Assembly: GCF_900116855.1 (NCBI RefSeq)
Contig: NZ_UETD01000020.1
Coordinates: 1 to 38,479, forward strand
Length of the DNA: 38,479 bases
DNA from: Ruminococcus flavefaciens
GTDB taxonomy: Bacteria > Bacillota > Clostridia > Oscillospirales > Ruminococcaceae
Direction of reading: 5' to 3'
Shown here: positions 24,325-31,746 of the stretch, piece after piece
Layout of the letters: the number at the start of each line of letters is the position of its first letter
Numbering within the stretch: position 1 is the first letter of the stretch
Made by a program: the position numbers and the translations under genes
The notes under the pieces: generated by a model
What the model was told of the DNA's origin: nothing
The model's input: only the letters and a program-made list of their open reading frames with translations
The model's database searches: none

Positions 24325-24882
24325 GTGAAGAAATATGCAGTCTATGGCTCTCCTACGGGAGAATACTGTTACAGATATGCGGATACTATGGATGATCTTG
24401 CAGGCACAGGCTTCGAGGAGCTTATCACCGAGGAGCAGCTGCCTGTTGTTTTTGACGGCAGAGGCGGATACTTCCGCTTCCGCGAGGACGACCACAGCTT
24501 CAGGAGGATAATCGAATCTGACAAGGAGTATCCACTTGAGCTGGAGGAGATGTTCAAGCTCAACGATCCCGACTTCAAGCTGGGCTGGATATCACCCGAC
24601 GGCGATACCTATTCCTGTGCGTTCACCAATCACAATAAGTGCGCGAAAATGATCGCCATGAAGTACTACCCCGGGGCGCGTTTTCCCGAGAGGACCCTTG
24701 ATAAGAACGGCTGGCTTCAGGTCATGGATTCGTGGGACGGCACCCAGCAGCACCACGGTCAGTTCGTGTATACGGAAAAGGGCTTTATAACCAAGCGTCA
24801 GGCGGACAAGCTCTTTGATCTTGGACTGTACAACAACTCGGAGGTACAGCAGATGATAAAGGACAGCGAGAACGACTGGTGA
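24325..24882 (+). CDS. Hypothetical soluble protein
   Basis: A 185-residue protein of no family I recognise. It starts with GTG behind AAAGGCAGG. It is rich in aromatic and charged residues, with no signal peptide or membrane helix. A C-terminal part (GRFVYTEKGFITKRQADKL-like segment, about 148-165, then LFDLGLYNN) looks helical; the middle has FTNHNKCAKMIAMKYYPGARFPERTLDKNGW-type sequence typical of small globular enzymes or DUFs. It stands alone between a sigma-A promoter (24262-24290) and a strong terminator (24901-24931), so it is a single-gene unit. Confidence 0.65.
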   Translation: MKKYAVYGSPTGEYCYRYADTMDDLAGTGFEELITEEQLPVVFDGRGGYFRFREDDHSFRRIIESDKEYPLELEEMFKLNDPDFKLGWISPDGDTYSCAFTNHNKCAKMIAMKYYPGARFPERTLDKNGWLQVMDSWDGTQQHHGQFVYTEKGFITKRQADKLFDLGLYNNSEVQQMIKDSENDW

Positions 24883-24900
24883 AATAAAAAAATGAGCATT

Positions 24901-24931
24901 GGGCGGTTTACATAAAACCGCCCTGTTTTTT
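24901..24931 (+). terminator. Rho-independent terminator of the small unknown gene
   Basis: GGGCGGTTT pairs with AAACCGCCC across a short loop, followed by TGTTTTTTG. It lies 18 bases beyond the stop at 24882. Confidence 0.85.
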
Positions 24932-24945
24932 GTGCAGTTTTTTTA

Positions 24946-24974
24946 TTGACTATATTGCCGATATGGTGTATAAT
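24946..24974 (+). promoter_or_regulatory. Promoter of the DivIVA-like gene
   Basis: TTGACT (24946-24951) and TATAAT (24969-24974) with a 17-base spacer. The leader of about 80 bases contains a possible weak stem (ATACTC with GAGTAT) and a strong AAGGAGG site before the ATG at 25061. Confidence 0.75.
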
Positions 24975-25060
24975 TATTTTATATCATACTCGATAAGTGC
25001 GCTCGGCGGCATTTCTGATGTAACCGTCGGAGTATCGGGTGTTGTAAGGAGGATATACTT

Positions 25061-26146
25061 ATGGCTGAGGCAAGATTTATTAAAACAGTGACCTTCGGCG
25101 GATACGAGAAAGAAGCCGTTATAAAAAGACTGGAGTTTCTGAATACTCAGGTACACGACCTCAGAAACGAGCTGAGAGAGACAAAGCTCCTTCTGGATGC
25201 CTATAAAAAAGGTTCGGATCAGGAGAAAGCTCTGGAATCGGTGCTGTCAGAGGAACGCGCCAAGCTCACACAGGTACAGGTACAGAACAACACCCTGAAC
25301 GTCAAGCTGAAGGCTACGGACGATGAGAACCGCAGTCTGGAACAGCAGATAAAGGATCAGAATGCACAGATAGCCGAGCTTAACGACAAGCTGAAGGCTG
25401 CCGAGTCAAAATGTGCCGCTCTTATGGCTCAGGACGAGGCAATGGCGCTGAGCAACGTCTTCATCGAGGCTCAGAAGTCATCCTCAATGCTTGAGGGTAC
25501 AGCAAAGGCTAAGGCTGCCGAGATAGAGTTCAAGTCAAAGAAGCTTGCCGAGGATATAGTTTCCGACGCAAACGTCGAGGCTGAACAGATAATTTTTGAG
25601 GCAGAGAGAACTGCCGCAGAAACTATTGCAGATGCCAAGAACAGAGCAGAGCAGATGGAAGTCGCTTCCAATAATCTGAGAGCGGCTGCCCTTGACGACG
25701 TTGCCACACTGAAAAAACAGGTGGCATTCATGGCTGATGCATTCGAGACTCTTCGCGATGAGGGCATAGACAGACTGGAAAAGGCCAAGGCACTTCTCGA
25801 CGGTACCGAGAATACACTTAAAAGCGGCGGAGTTCCCGTGTTCAGGGAACCCAAGGTGTATGAGCCCGAGATACCCGAGCAGCCCATCACTCTTTCAGAG
25901 AAAATGCGCGAGGACTCCCGTAATGAGGATGAAAGACGCAAAAAGCAGGAGGAGCTGGATAAGCTCAGACAGATGGCAGAGTCCATCGGGAGTAAAAAAG
26001 AAGGCTCCGATAAGGATAACACCGAGGAAAAGCCGTCCGCTCCCACAGATAACAGCGGAGAAAAGCCGGCGGAGGGCGAGAAAAAAGGCGGAAAGATAGA
26101 CCTTGCCGCTCTTGCAGCTAAGGCAAATGCCATCGGCAAGAATTAA
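25061..26146 (+). CDS. DivIVA-like coiled-coil protein
   Basis: A 361-residue soluble protein. The N-terminus (FIKTVTFGGYEKEAVIKRLEF, about 6-26) resembles the membrane-binding DivIVA/GpsB start. Residues 30-125 and 145-245 are long heptad-rich coiled coils (LRNELRETKLLLDAYKK, LEQQIKDQNAQIAELNDKLKA, AEQIIFEAERTAAETIADAK). The last 80 residues are charged and low in complexity, ending IDLAALAAKANAIGKN. Proteins of this type mark curved membrane or organise division and growth sites. The gene has its own promoter. The hydrogenase-like gene starts 43 bases downstream, with no terminator visible between, so they may be cotranscribed. Confidence 0.75.
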   Translation: MAEARFIKTVTFGGYEKEAVIKRLEFLNTQVHDLRNELRETKLLLDAYKKGSDQEKALESVLSEERAKLTQVQVQNNTLNVKLKATDDENRSLEQQIKDQNAQIAELNDKLKAAESKCAALMAQDEAMALSNVFIEAQKSSSMLEGTAKAKAAEIEFKSKKLAEDIVSDANVEAEQIIFEAERTAAETIADAKNRAEQMEVASNNLRAAALDDVATLKKQVAFMADAFETLRDEGIDRLEKAKALLDGTENTLKSGGVPVFREPKVYEPEIPEQPITLSEKMREDSRNEDERRKKQEELDKLRQMAESIGSKKEGSDKDNTEEKPSAPTDNSGEKPAEGEKKGGKIDLAALAAKANAIGKN

Positions 26147-26188
26147 AGAGGATCAATTCCGGATTTGCAGTAAGGAGTTATTATAGTT

Positions 26189-27907
26189 ATGAGTGAACTG
26201 ATCATTGTAAAACCTGAAAAGTGCGTCGGCTGCAATGCCTGCGTCAGAGAATGTCCCGCCCCCGAGGCAAATATGACAAAGCAGCTCGAGGACGGCAGAT
26301 TTATCACCATGGTAAATCACGATAAGTGTATCGGCTGCGGTGAGTGTGTAAAGAAGTGTAATCACGGAGCAAGAGACTTTATCGACGATACCGATGAATG
26401 TATCTCCGAGATGATAAAGGAAAAGATAATCATTATGGCTTCGCCTGCCATCAAGACAGTACTTCCCACAAAGTGGAAGGGCGTCCTTGACTGGTTCAAG
26501 AAGCAGGGATGTACAGTATTCGACGTATCATTCGGTGCGGATATATGCACATGGGCTCACCTGAGAACTATCGATCAGGACAAGATAGGCAATATCGTAA
26601 CACAGCAATGTCCCGCTATCGTAAAGTATATCGAGACCTATCAGCCCAAGCTGCTCCAGAATCTCTCGCCTATACACAGCCCTGTTGCGTGCAGTGCCAT
26701 ATACATAAAGAAATACCTGAGAAGAAACAATCCCATCGCTCTTGTGACTCCGTGTATCGCATCGAGAAACGAGGCTAAGGATACAGAGCTTTTTGATTAT
26801 AATATCACTATCAAGAAGCTCCTTGAATACTTCGACAGGAACGATATAACCATACCCATAGACACTTCAGAGGATTACGAGTATAAGTTCGACGAGCCGC
26901 AGGGACAGCTTGGCTCTATCTACTCCCGTCCCGGCGGACTCAGAGACAACCTCTGGGTACACGATCCCGAGATCAATATCACCAACTCCGAGGGAGTTCA
27001 CAAGGTGTTCCGCGAGATAGATATGTACGGCAGGATGCCCGAGTCAAAGCACCCCAAGGTATTCGACGTCCTCTCATGTGAGTTCGGATGTAATATAGGA
27101 CCTGCTTCGGGTACAAAGCAGACCGTTTTCGATGTTATGTCAACTATGCGTGCTATCGAGAACGACGCCAAGGGACGCAGAAAGTCAACAGGTATCATGG
27201 GAAGGGGAGACGACAGGCTCTTCAAGAGATTTGATGACGAGCTCCGTGTGGCTGACTTCCTCAGGAATTACAAGCCCTCAATGCCCACTCCCGTGCCCAG
27301 CAATGCACAGCTCGACCCCATTTTCAAGAAGATGGGTATGCACACAGAGGAGGACCGCAAGTACGACTGTCACGCCTGCGGATACGACACCTGCCGCGAT
27401 ATGGCTATCGCTATCTCACGCGGACTCAATACTCCCGATAACTGTATCGTCCATGCAAAGTCAGTTCTCCTTGCAAGACATTCAGCCCTCAACAGGCAGA
27501 ATGAGCAGCTTGAGGAGATCACAGCAGAATGTCTCGAGCTTTCGGACAAGCTGAAGGAGAACGTTGCAAAGATCAACGAGAATATGCAGAATATCGGCGA
27601 GTCAACCACAGCTACCAGCGAGAGAGCTGCCGTGGTAAAGGACCTTCTCGAGAACGTTGTTACCTTCTGTAACGACAACTCAACTATGGACGCCGACAGC
27701 GTTTCACAGCTCACATCTATCCTTGAGACAACTATCTCGGCATTCAGTGCCCTCGATGACAATGTCAGCAGGACAAATGAGAGCTCAGAGACCATAAATG
27801 AGTCCATCAAGGATATCATCGCACTTGTGGGCGAGATAAACGAGGTCCTCGTAAAGACCGATAACAAGGAGCTTGCAGCGGCAGCTGCCGACCCCATGGC
27901 TCAATAA
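26189..27907 (+). CDS. [FeFe]-hydrogenase-like sensor protein with MCP-like coiled-coil tail
   Basis: A 572-residue cytosolic protein. Residues 12-22 and 47-57 hold two 4Fe-4S ferredoxin motifs (CVGCNACVREC, CIGCGECVKKC). Residues 75-360 are the H-cluster domain: all four cluster cysteines are in place, Cys141 (TQQCP), Cys189 (TPC), Cys297 and Cys301 (CEFGC). The proton-relay Cys next to Cys141 is Gln140. A further Fe-S motif (CHACGYDTC and Cys419, about 394-419) follows. From about 430 to 555 the sequence is an Asn/Ser/Thr-rich coiled coil with a pattern like chemoreceptor signalling helices. No catalytic partner subunits or maturases are nearby. Group C/D-type sensory hydrogenases have similar heads with PAS or phosphatase outputs; the tail here differs. 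It probably senses H2 or redox state. Confidence 0.85.
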   Translation: MSELIIVKPEKCVGCNACVRECPAPEANMTKQLEDGRFITMVNHDKCIGCGECVKKCNHGARDFIDDTDECISEMIKEKIIIMASPAIKTVLPTKWKGVLDWFKKQGCTVFDVSFGADICTWAHLRTIDQDKIGNIVTQQCPAIVKYIETYQPKLLQNLSPIHSPVACSAIYIKKYLRRNNPIALVTPCIASRNEAKDTELFDYNITIKKLLEYFDRNDITIPIDTSEDYEYKFDEPQGQLGSIYSRPGGLRDNLWVHDPEINITNSEGVHKVFREIDMYGRMPESKHPKVFDVLSCEFGCNIGPASGTKQTVFDVMSTMRAIENDAKGRRKSTGIMGRGDDRLFKRFDDELRVADFLRNYKPSMPTPVPSNAQLDPIFKKMGMHTEEDRKYDCHACGYDTCRDMAIAISRGLNTPDNCIVHAKSVLLARHSALNRQNEQLEEITAECLELSDKLKENVAKINENMQNIGESTTATSERAAVVKDLLENVVTFCNDNSTMDADSVSQLTSILETTISAFSALDDNVSRTNESSETINESIKDIIALVGEINEVLVKTDNKELAAAAADPMAQ

Positions 27908-27946
27908 ATACAAAAGTCCCGAAAACGGGGCGGATACAGAGGTAAT

Positions 27947-27994
27947 ACGCCATAGTGTTTCTGATATGCATTCAGAAGTACTATGGCGTTTTTA
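27947..27994 (+). terminator. Terminator of the hydrogenase-like gene
   Basis: ACGCCATAGT (27947-27956) pairs with ACTATGGCGT (27980-27989) around an inner TTCTGA/TCAGAA stem, followed by TTTTTATT. Confidence 0.85.
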
Positions 27995-28021
27995 TTGATA
28001 AGCTAAATCAGAATTTATATG

Positions 28022-28098
28022 TGTAGGGGACGCCGCCCTCGGCGTCCCGCGAAATTTATTACACGCCCAACGGGACGCCGAGGGCGGCGTCCCCTACA
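28022..28098. repeat. Perfect 28-bp inverted repeat, GC-rich intergenic palindrome
   Basis: Two 28-base arms (28022-28049 and 28071-28098), beginning TGTAGGGGACGCCGCCC and exactly complementary, enclose a 21-base spacer. AT-rich partly complementary flanks (AGCTAAAT at 28001-28008 and ATTTAGCT at 28122-28129) extend the symmetry. No coding sequence is inside. It has the look of a non-autonomous mobile palindrome of the REP/MITE type present in many Clostridia genomes. Confidence 0.85.
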
Positions 28099-28163
28099 TT
28101 ATGCCAACGGCTTAAATCATAATTTAGCTATGCTAAATTTTGATCTATAAGTATGGGGTCACG

Positions 28164-28193
28164 CGAATAATACCGCCTTTTTCGTGCATAATA
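28164..28193 (+). promoter_or_regulatory. Sigma-G/sigma-F-like promoter of spoVAD
   Basis: CGAATA (28164-28169) and CATAATA (28187-28193) are spaced 17 bases. This resembles the forespore sigma-G consensus (TGAATA, CATxxTA), fitting the known control of spoVA genes in Bacillus. Transcription would start at about 28200, leaving a very short leader that barely includes the AAAGGAGG site, so the call is tentative. Confidence 0.4.
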
Positions 28194-28213
28194 GCTCCAA
28201 AGGAGGCTATATC

Positions 28214-29224
28214 ATGGCAGAAAAAACGGCAAGGGGAGTCTTCCGAACGGAAACTCCCGTAAAAATAAGGAGCTATGCCGCTGCGGTCGGTGAAAAAGAG
28301 GGGCAGGGACCTCTCGGACAGTGCTTCGATAAGGTGGTTGAGGACAGTCATTTCGGTATGGAGACGTGGGAGCAGGCGGAGAGCCGCTTTCAGCTTGAAG
28401 CCGTCAGTATCGCTCTCGGCAAGGCAGGTCTAACCAAGGATGAGCTTGATGTGATATGTGCAGGAGACCTCATCAATCAGTGTATCGGCTCCGCTTACAG
28501 CATGAGGGAGCTCGCTGTGCCATTTCTCGGGCTTTACGGTGCCTGCTCTACTATGGCGGAGGGTCTGCTCATAGCTTCGGTGCTGACAGACAGCGGTATC
28601 GCCGGAAATGCTGCCGCCGTCACCTCGTCACACTTCTCCACCGCCGAGAGACAGTTCCGTTTTCCTCTGTCCTACGGCGGTCAGAGGACTCCTACTGCAC
28701 AGTGGACCTGTACCGCTTCGGGAGCAGTGATACTCTCCCGTGATATGGGCGCTGTGAGGGTGGAAGGTGGCTGCATAGGCAGGATAGCGGACCTCAGCGT
28801 CAGCGATATAAATAATATGGGAAGCGCTATGGCGCCTGCTGCCGCAGATACCATTCAGCGCTATCTTGACGCCACGGGAACAGCTCCTGCGGACTATGAC
28901 TTCATAGTGACGGGAGATCTTGGACTGGTAGGAAGTCCGCTTCTTGTGGATATAATGCTGAAACAGGGCGTCGATATCTCGCAGCAGCACCGCGACTGCG
29001 GAGCTATGATATTTGACCCCGACACTCAGGACACACATTGCGGCGGTTCGGGCTGCGGCTGCGGAGCAAGCGTGCTCTGCGGTCACTTCCTGCCAATGCT
29101 GGAAAGGGGAGAGGTGAGTAATATCCTCTTTGCCGCCACGGGAGCGCTTATGTCGCCTATGTCTTTGCAGCAGGGCGAGACAATTCCTGCCATCTCCCAC
29201 CTCGTTCACCTCAGAAAGGACTGA
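28214..29224 (+). CDS. spoVAD: Stage V sporulation protein AD
   Basis: A 336-residue soluble protein of the SpoVAD family, which has a thiolase-like fold, binds dipicolinic acid and takes part in its uptake into the forespore. Visible signatures are DVICAGDLINQC (about 90), YGACSTMAEGL (about 117), SSHFSTAERQFRFPL (about 141), and GGSGCGCGASV near 276. Length equals that of characterised members. The ATG at 28214 follows AAAGGAGG; the longer frame from 28184 runs through the -10 box. spoVAE follows after four bases. No spoVAC gene lies upstream, where the hydrogenase-like gene is found instead. Confidence 0.95.
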   Translation: MAEKTARGVFRTETPVKIRSYAAAVGEKEGQGPLGQCFDKVVEDSHFGMETWEQAESRFQLEAVSIALGKAGLTKDELDVICAGDLINQCIGSAYSMRELAVPFLGLYGACSTMAEGLLIASVLTDSGIAGNAAAVTSSHFSTAERQFRFPLSYGGQRTPTAQWTCTASGAVILSRDMGAVRVEGGCIGRIADLSVSDINNMGSAMAPAAADTIQRYLDATGTAPADYDFIVTGDLGLVGSPLLVDIMLKQGVDISQQHRDCGAMIFDPDTQDTHCGGSGCGCGASVLCGHFLPMLERGEVSNILFAATGALMSPMSLQQGETIPAISHLVHLRKD

Positions 29225-29228
29225 TACT

Positions 29229-29591
29229 GTGATAGCAGATATATTGAAAGCATTCGTGGTCGGCGGTGTTATATGCACCGTGGGACAGCTCCTCATCGAC
29301 TTTACAAAGCTGACTCCTGCAAGGATACTGACGGGTTTTGTGGTGGCAGGAGTCATACTCTCGGCGCTTGGCGTGTATAAGCCCCTTGCGGACTTCGCAG
29401 GAGCAGGAGCCACTGTACCGCTGACAGGCTTCGGACACCTTCTGGCAGAGGGGATAAGAAAGACTATCGTCAGCGACGGGCTCCTCGGCATATTCACGGG
29501 CGGCCTGACCGCCGCAGCAGGGGGCGTCACAGCAGCTCTGCTGTTCGGGCTTGGAGCGTCGCTTCTGTTCAGACAAAAGGATCGTTTATGA
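29229..29591 (+). CDS. spoVAE: Stage V sporulation protein AE (SpoVAEB-type membrane protein)
   Basis: A 120-residue membrane protein with four hydrophobic helices (about 5-25, 33-53, 65-85 and 92-115). It contains LKAFVVGGVICTVGQLL, ARILTGFVVAGVILSALGVYKPL and a glycine-rich LAEGIRK segment, all typical of SpoVAE. The start is GTG at 29229, four bases after the spoVAD stop, with AAAGGA inside the end of spoVAD; the two are translationally coupled. It probably forms the dipicolinate channel together with SpoVAC, encoded elsewhere if present. Confidence 0.92.
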   Translation: MIADILKAFVVGGVICTVGQLLIDFTKLTPARILTGFVVAGVILSALGVYKPLADFAGAGATVPLTGFGHLLAEGIRKTIVSDGLLGIFTGGLTAAAGGVTAALLFGLGASLLFRQKDRL

Positions 29592-29605
29592 ACGTAATAA
29601 TAAAG

Positions 29606-29626
29606 GGCAGGCTTTTTCAGCCTGCC
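29606..29626 (+). terminator. Hairpin after spoVAE
   Basis: GGCAGGCT pairs perfectly with AGCCTGCC across TTTTC. It lies 15 bases past the spoVAE stop. A T-run is missing, so its strength as terminator is uncertain. Confidence 0.5.
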
Positions 29627-29737
29627 TGATGTCATATATGTGAGAATACAGGCTCTTCATTTTTAACAACAAGAGCCTCGGTAAATAGCTGCAATTTGTA
29701 TATGCAGACGAATTTCAGAGAATATTTCTCCCTTTGC

Positions 29738-29766
29738 TTGACTTTTCTCCTTATTTGTACTATAAT
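29738..29766 (+). promoter_or_regulatory. Promoter of the tRNA pair
   Basis: TTGACT (29738-29743) and a perfect TATAAT (29761-29766) with 17-base spacer, 33 bases before tRNA-Met. Confidence 0.8.
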
Positions 29767-29798
29767 AATTTAGTCGCAGGTAACGCCTGCTCAAATGT

Positions 29799-29875
29799 GG
29801 CGGCATAGCTCAGTTGGCTAGAGTACTCGGTTCATACCCGATTGGTCGTTGGTTCGAATCCTACTGCCGCTACCA
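29799..29875 (+). tRNA. tRNA-Met (anticodon CAT)
   Basis: The acceptor stem GGCGGCA/TGCCGCT, D arm with AGTTGGCTA loop, anticodon loop TTCATAC (CAT) and T loop TTCGAAT are all present, and CCA is encoded. Two stem mismatches are seen: C-T at the top of the anticodon stem and T-T in the middle of the T stem. It could be elongator tRNA-Met or the Ile tRNA with modified CAT anticodon; I cannot decide. Confidence 0.85.
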
Positions 29876-29878
29876 AAT

Positions 29879-29953
29879 GGCCCGTTGGTCAAGAGGTTAA
29901 GACATCGCCCTTTCACGGCGGAATCATGGGTTCAATTCCCGTACGGGTCACCA
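29879..29953 (+). tRNA. tRNA-Glu (anticodon TTC), insertion target of elements 2 and 3
   Basis: Acceptor stem GGCCCGT/ACGGGTC, anticodon loop CTTTCAC (TTC) and T loop TTCAATT are complete, with CCA encoded. It begins three bases after tRNA-Met and shares its promoter and terminator. The gene is intact because the element restores its 3' end: the last 24 bases are repeated at 37773-37796. Confidence 0.97.
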
Positions 29954-30007
29954 TTCAGCAATCCCACAGATGGCTTAAAATAGCCGTTTGTGGGCTTTCT
30001 TTTTTCT
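29930..30007 (+). repeat. Left attachment repeat (attL) with the tRNA terminator
   Basis: A 78-bp segment from GTTCAATTCCC in the tRNA-Glu T arm to the T-rich end of the terminator. It contains the hairpin CCCACA...TGTGGG followed by CTTTCTTTTTTCT, the terminator of the tRNA operon. The partner repeat is 37773-37850. Confidence 0.85.
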
Positions 30008-30020
30008 CAAAAATGCCCTC

Positions 30021-30060
30021 AGCCCCTTGTCAGCCACTTATTTTCAAAATCAGCCACTTG
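30021..30060. promoter_or_regulatory. Integrase arm-type repeats, left end of element 2
   Basis: GCCACTTA (30033) and GCCACTTG (30053), with a poorer copy (GCCCCTTG, 30022), lie between attL and the integrase. The same G(C/G)CACTT motif flanks the right attachment repeat at 37638-37660 and 37865-37885. Position and recurrence fit arm sites for the integrase. Confidence 0.55.
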
Positions 30061-30119
30061 GACTGTGGTTTTCTTTTCGCATGACTGCAGAGAGTATGCT
30101 CCCTACAGCTGCTTTTTAC

Positions 30120-31391
30120 TCACATCGACAGACTCATCGTTTCTTCTTCCAACTCGTCATCAGCTTCATCAATATCGACCGCTTCTTCGCTCTCGACTGT
30201 GTCCTGACTTTCCCCTGTCGGTTCATTGTTGAAGGACAGGGCGTTAGTAATTGCATCACAATTCCTCGTCCTTGCCTCTTGAAACATATGAGAATACAAG
30301 TTCAGAGTTGTTCCTACGATGCTATGTCCCATATCGGCTGACACTGCCACTACATCCACTCCTTCAAATATCAGGAGCGATGCGTGCAGGTGCCGCAGCG
30401 AATGAATATCGCAGAATCGGAAACCGTTGTGCTTGCAGAACTCTCTGAACCAACCGTATGGTGTCTGCGGATTCATAGGCTCGCCGTTCCACTTTGTGAA
30501 CAGCCTGTCATGATCCTCCCACTTTGTTCCGAGCTGTGCGGCTTCTGCGTCCTGTTCCGCCTTGAACTGTTTCAGCATATTCATTATCACGGGCGGAAAC
30601 TTGCTCATACGCTTTGATCGCTTAGTCTTGGTTGTGTCTGTGTATATGCCTTTCTCCTTTGTGTACTGTGACGTTCTGCGGACAGATATTGTACTGTGTT
30701 CAAAGTCTATATCCTTCCACTCAAGTCCCAGCATCTCGCTTCGGCGGAAGCCGCTGTATATTGCGAGCATAATGTACAGCTTCCATTTAAGAGGCTCGCT
30801 GTCGAGCTTCTGAAATATCTGCTTGACCTCGTCAATAGTATAGATTTCTTTCTCCTTCGACTCGCCTTTGGGTACAGTCACTCGGCGACATGGGTTGTCA
30901 CTGAGCATATCCATTTTTATTGCGTACGCAAATATGTCTGAGATAAAGTTCAGGTGATGTACTACCGTCTTTCTCGACAGCGGCTTGCCATTACGCTGAT
31001 TTTTACCATTGACATACAAGTCCGAGATGAAAGCCTGTATGTGTCTTGCTGTTATTTTGTCGAGCTTCATATGACCGAGTGCCGGATAGACACGCTGTGT
31101 GGTCTGTCTCATTCTCTCGTATGAAGTCGGTCGAAGATTGATCTTGGCGTATTCCTCAAACCACTGCTCCGCAAACGTCTGGAACTTTATTGAGGCTGTT
31201 ATCTTGCCTTTCTTGCACTCTTCCTCAAACAACACTGCCTGTCGCTGAAGCTCCTTTTCAATTTGTCTCTTGGTCAGTCCCTCGGGCGGTTTCCAGTGCT
31301 TGAACTGGAGAACCTGTTTTCCGTTGACATCATATCCGCAGGAGACCTTTATTTCATAAGTGCCGCTTTTTCTTTGTCTTATTGTCGCCAT
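30120..31391 (-). CDS. int: Tyrosine recombinase (phage/ICE-type integrase)
   Basis: A 423-residue integrase. The N-terminal AP2-like arm-binding domain starts MATIRQRKSGTYEIKVS (1-60), followed by a SAM-like core-binding domain (about 65-170, with FAEQWFEEYAKINLRPTSYERM). The catalytic domain shows R in YSGFRRSEMLGLEW (about 217), HSLRHLHA (about 329) and H/Y in MGHSIVGTTLNLYSHM (about 350-366). An acidic tail ends the protein. The start at 31391 follows TGGAGG. Its 3' end faces attL and the tRNA, as usual for integrases that use a tRNA 3' end. Element 3 has a close relative (37944-38479). Confidence 0.95.
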   Translation of the reverse strand: MATIRQRKSGTYEIKVSCGYDVNGKQVLQFKHWKPPEGLTKRQIEKELQRQAVLFEEECKKGKITASIKFQTFAEQWFEEYAKINLRPTSYERMRQTTQRVYPALGHMKLDKITARHIQAFISDLYVNGKNQRNGKPLSRKTVVHHLNFISDIFAYAIKMDMLSDNPCRRVTVPKGESKEKEIYTIDEVKQIFQKLDSEPLKWKLYIMLAIYSGFRRSEMLGLEWKDIDFEHSTISVRRTSQYTKEKGIYTDTTKTKRSKRMSKFPPVIMNMLKQFKAEQDAEAAQLGTKWEDHDRLFTKWNGEPMNPQTPYGWFREFCKHNGFRFCDIHSLRHLHASLLIFEGVDVVAVSADMGHSIVGTTLNLYSHMFQEARTRNCDAITNALSFNNEPTGESQDTVESEEAVDIDEADDELEEETMSLSM

Positions 31392-31432
31392 ATAAAACCT
31401 CCATTCAGTAATACGGCGCGTTTTTGCCAACG

Positions 31433-31458
31433 ACATCATACCACAACTCGCTGTGGAA
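31433..31458 (-). promoter_or_regulatory. Operator-like palindrome with -10 box before the integrase
   Basis: On the minus strand ACAGC-GA-GTTGT, framed by CCACA/TGTGG, is followed by TATGAT (31440-31435). The counterpart at 485-510 precedes the DUF6809-type gene of element 1. Confidence 0.45.
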
Positions 31459-31491
31459 GTCCAGCAAAATCGCGCCGTTTGCACTATTTTT

Positions 31492-31686
31492 TTACGCAGT
31501 CTCCCCGCGCAGATATCTTAGGAATAATTCCTTGTTGATGAGATATTTCTTGCCAGCCATGATGTGCGGTACTTGGTCATTGATGCACATCTGACGGACT
31601 CTGTATTCGGTCAGCCCTTCCACAAGAGCTGCCGCTTCCTTTATGGTCAGCATTACGATTTTAGTTTCTGTTTTGTTTTCAGCCAT
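31492..31686 (-). CDS. xis: Excisionase / small helix-turn-helix protein
   Basis: A 64-residue protein with a MerR-like winged-helix start: MLTIKEAAALVEGLTEYRVRQM (about 12-33), then QVPHIMAGKKYLINKELFLRYL (about 38-59), the pattern of excisionases and DNA-binding proteins of the helix_turn_helix_17 type. AAGGAG lies eight bases before the ATG. It lies upstream of the integrase on the same strand, about 100 bases apart, and would direct excision or regulate int. Confidence 0.85.
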   Translation of the reverse strand: MAENKTETKIVMLTIKEAAALVEGLTEYRVRQMCINDQVPHIMAGKKYLINKELFLRYLRGETA

Positions 31687-31746
31687 TCGATCATACTCCT
31701 TCTCATTGTCTTGTTCATGTTTCCTGTGATTATTACGTTGTTCATT

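Noticed and set aside
28022..28098. A transcription terminator
   Set aside because: There is no T-run on either side, a separate good terminator lies at 27947-27994, and the arms are far longer than a terminator needs.
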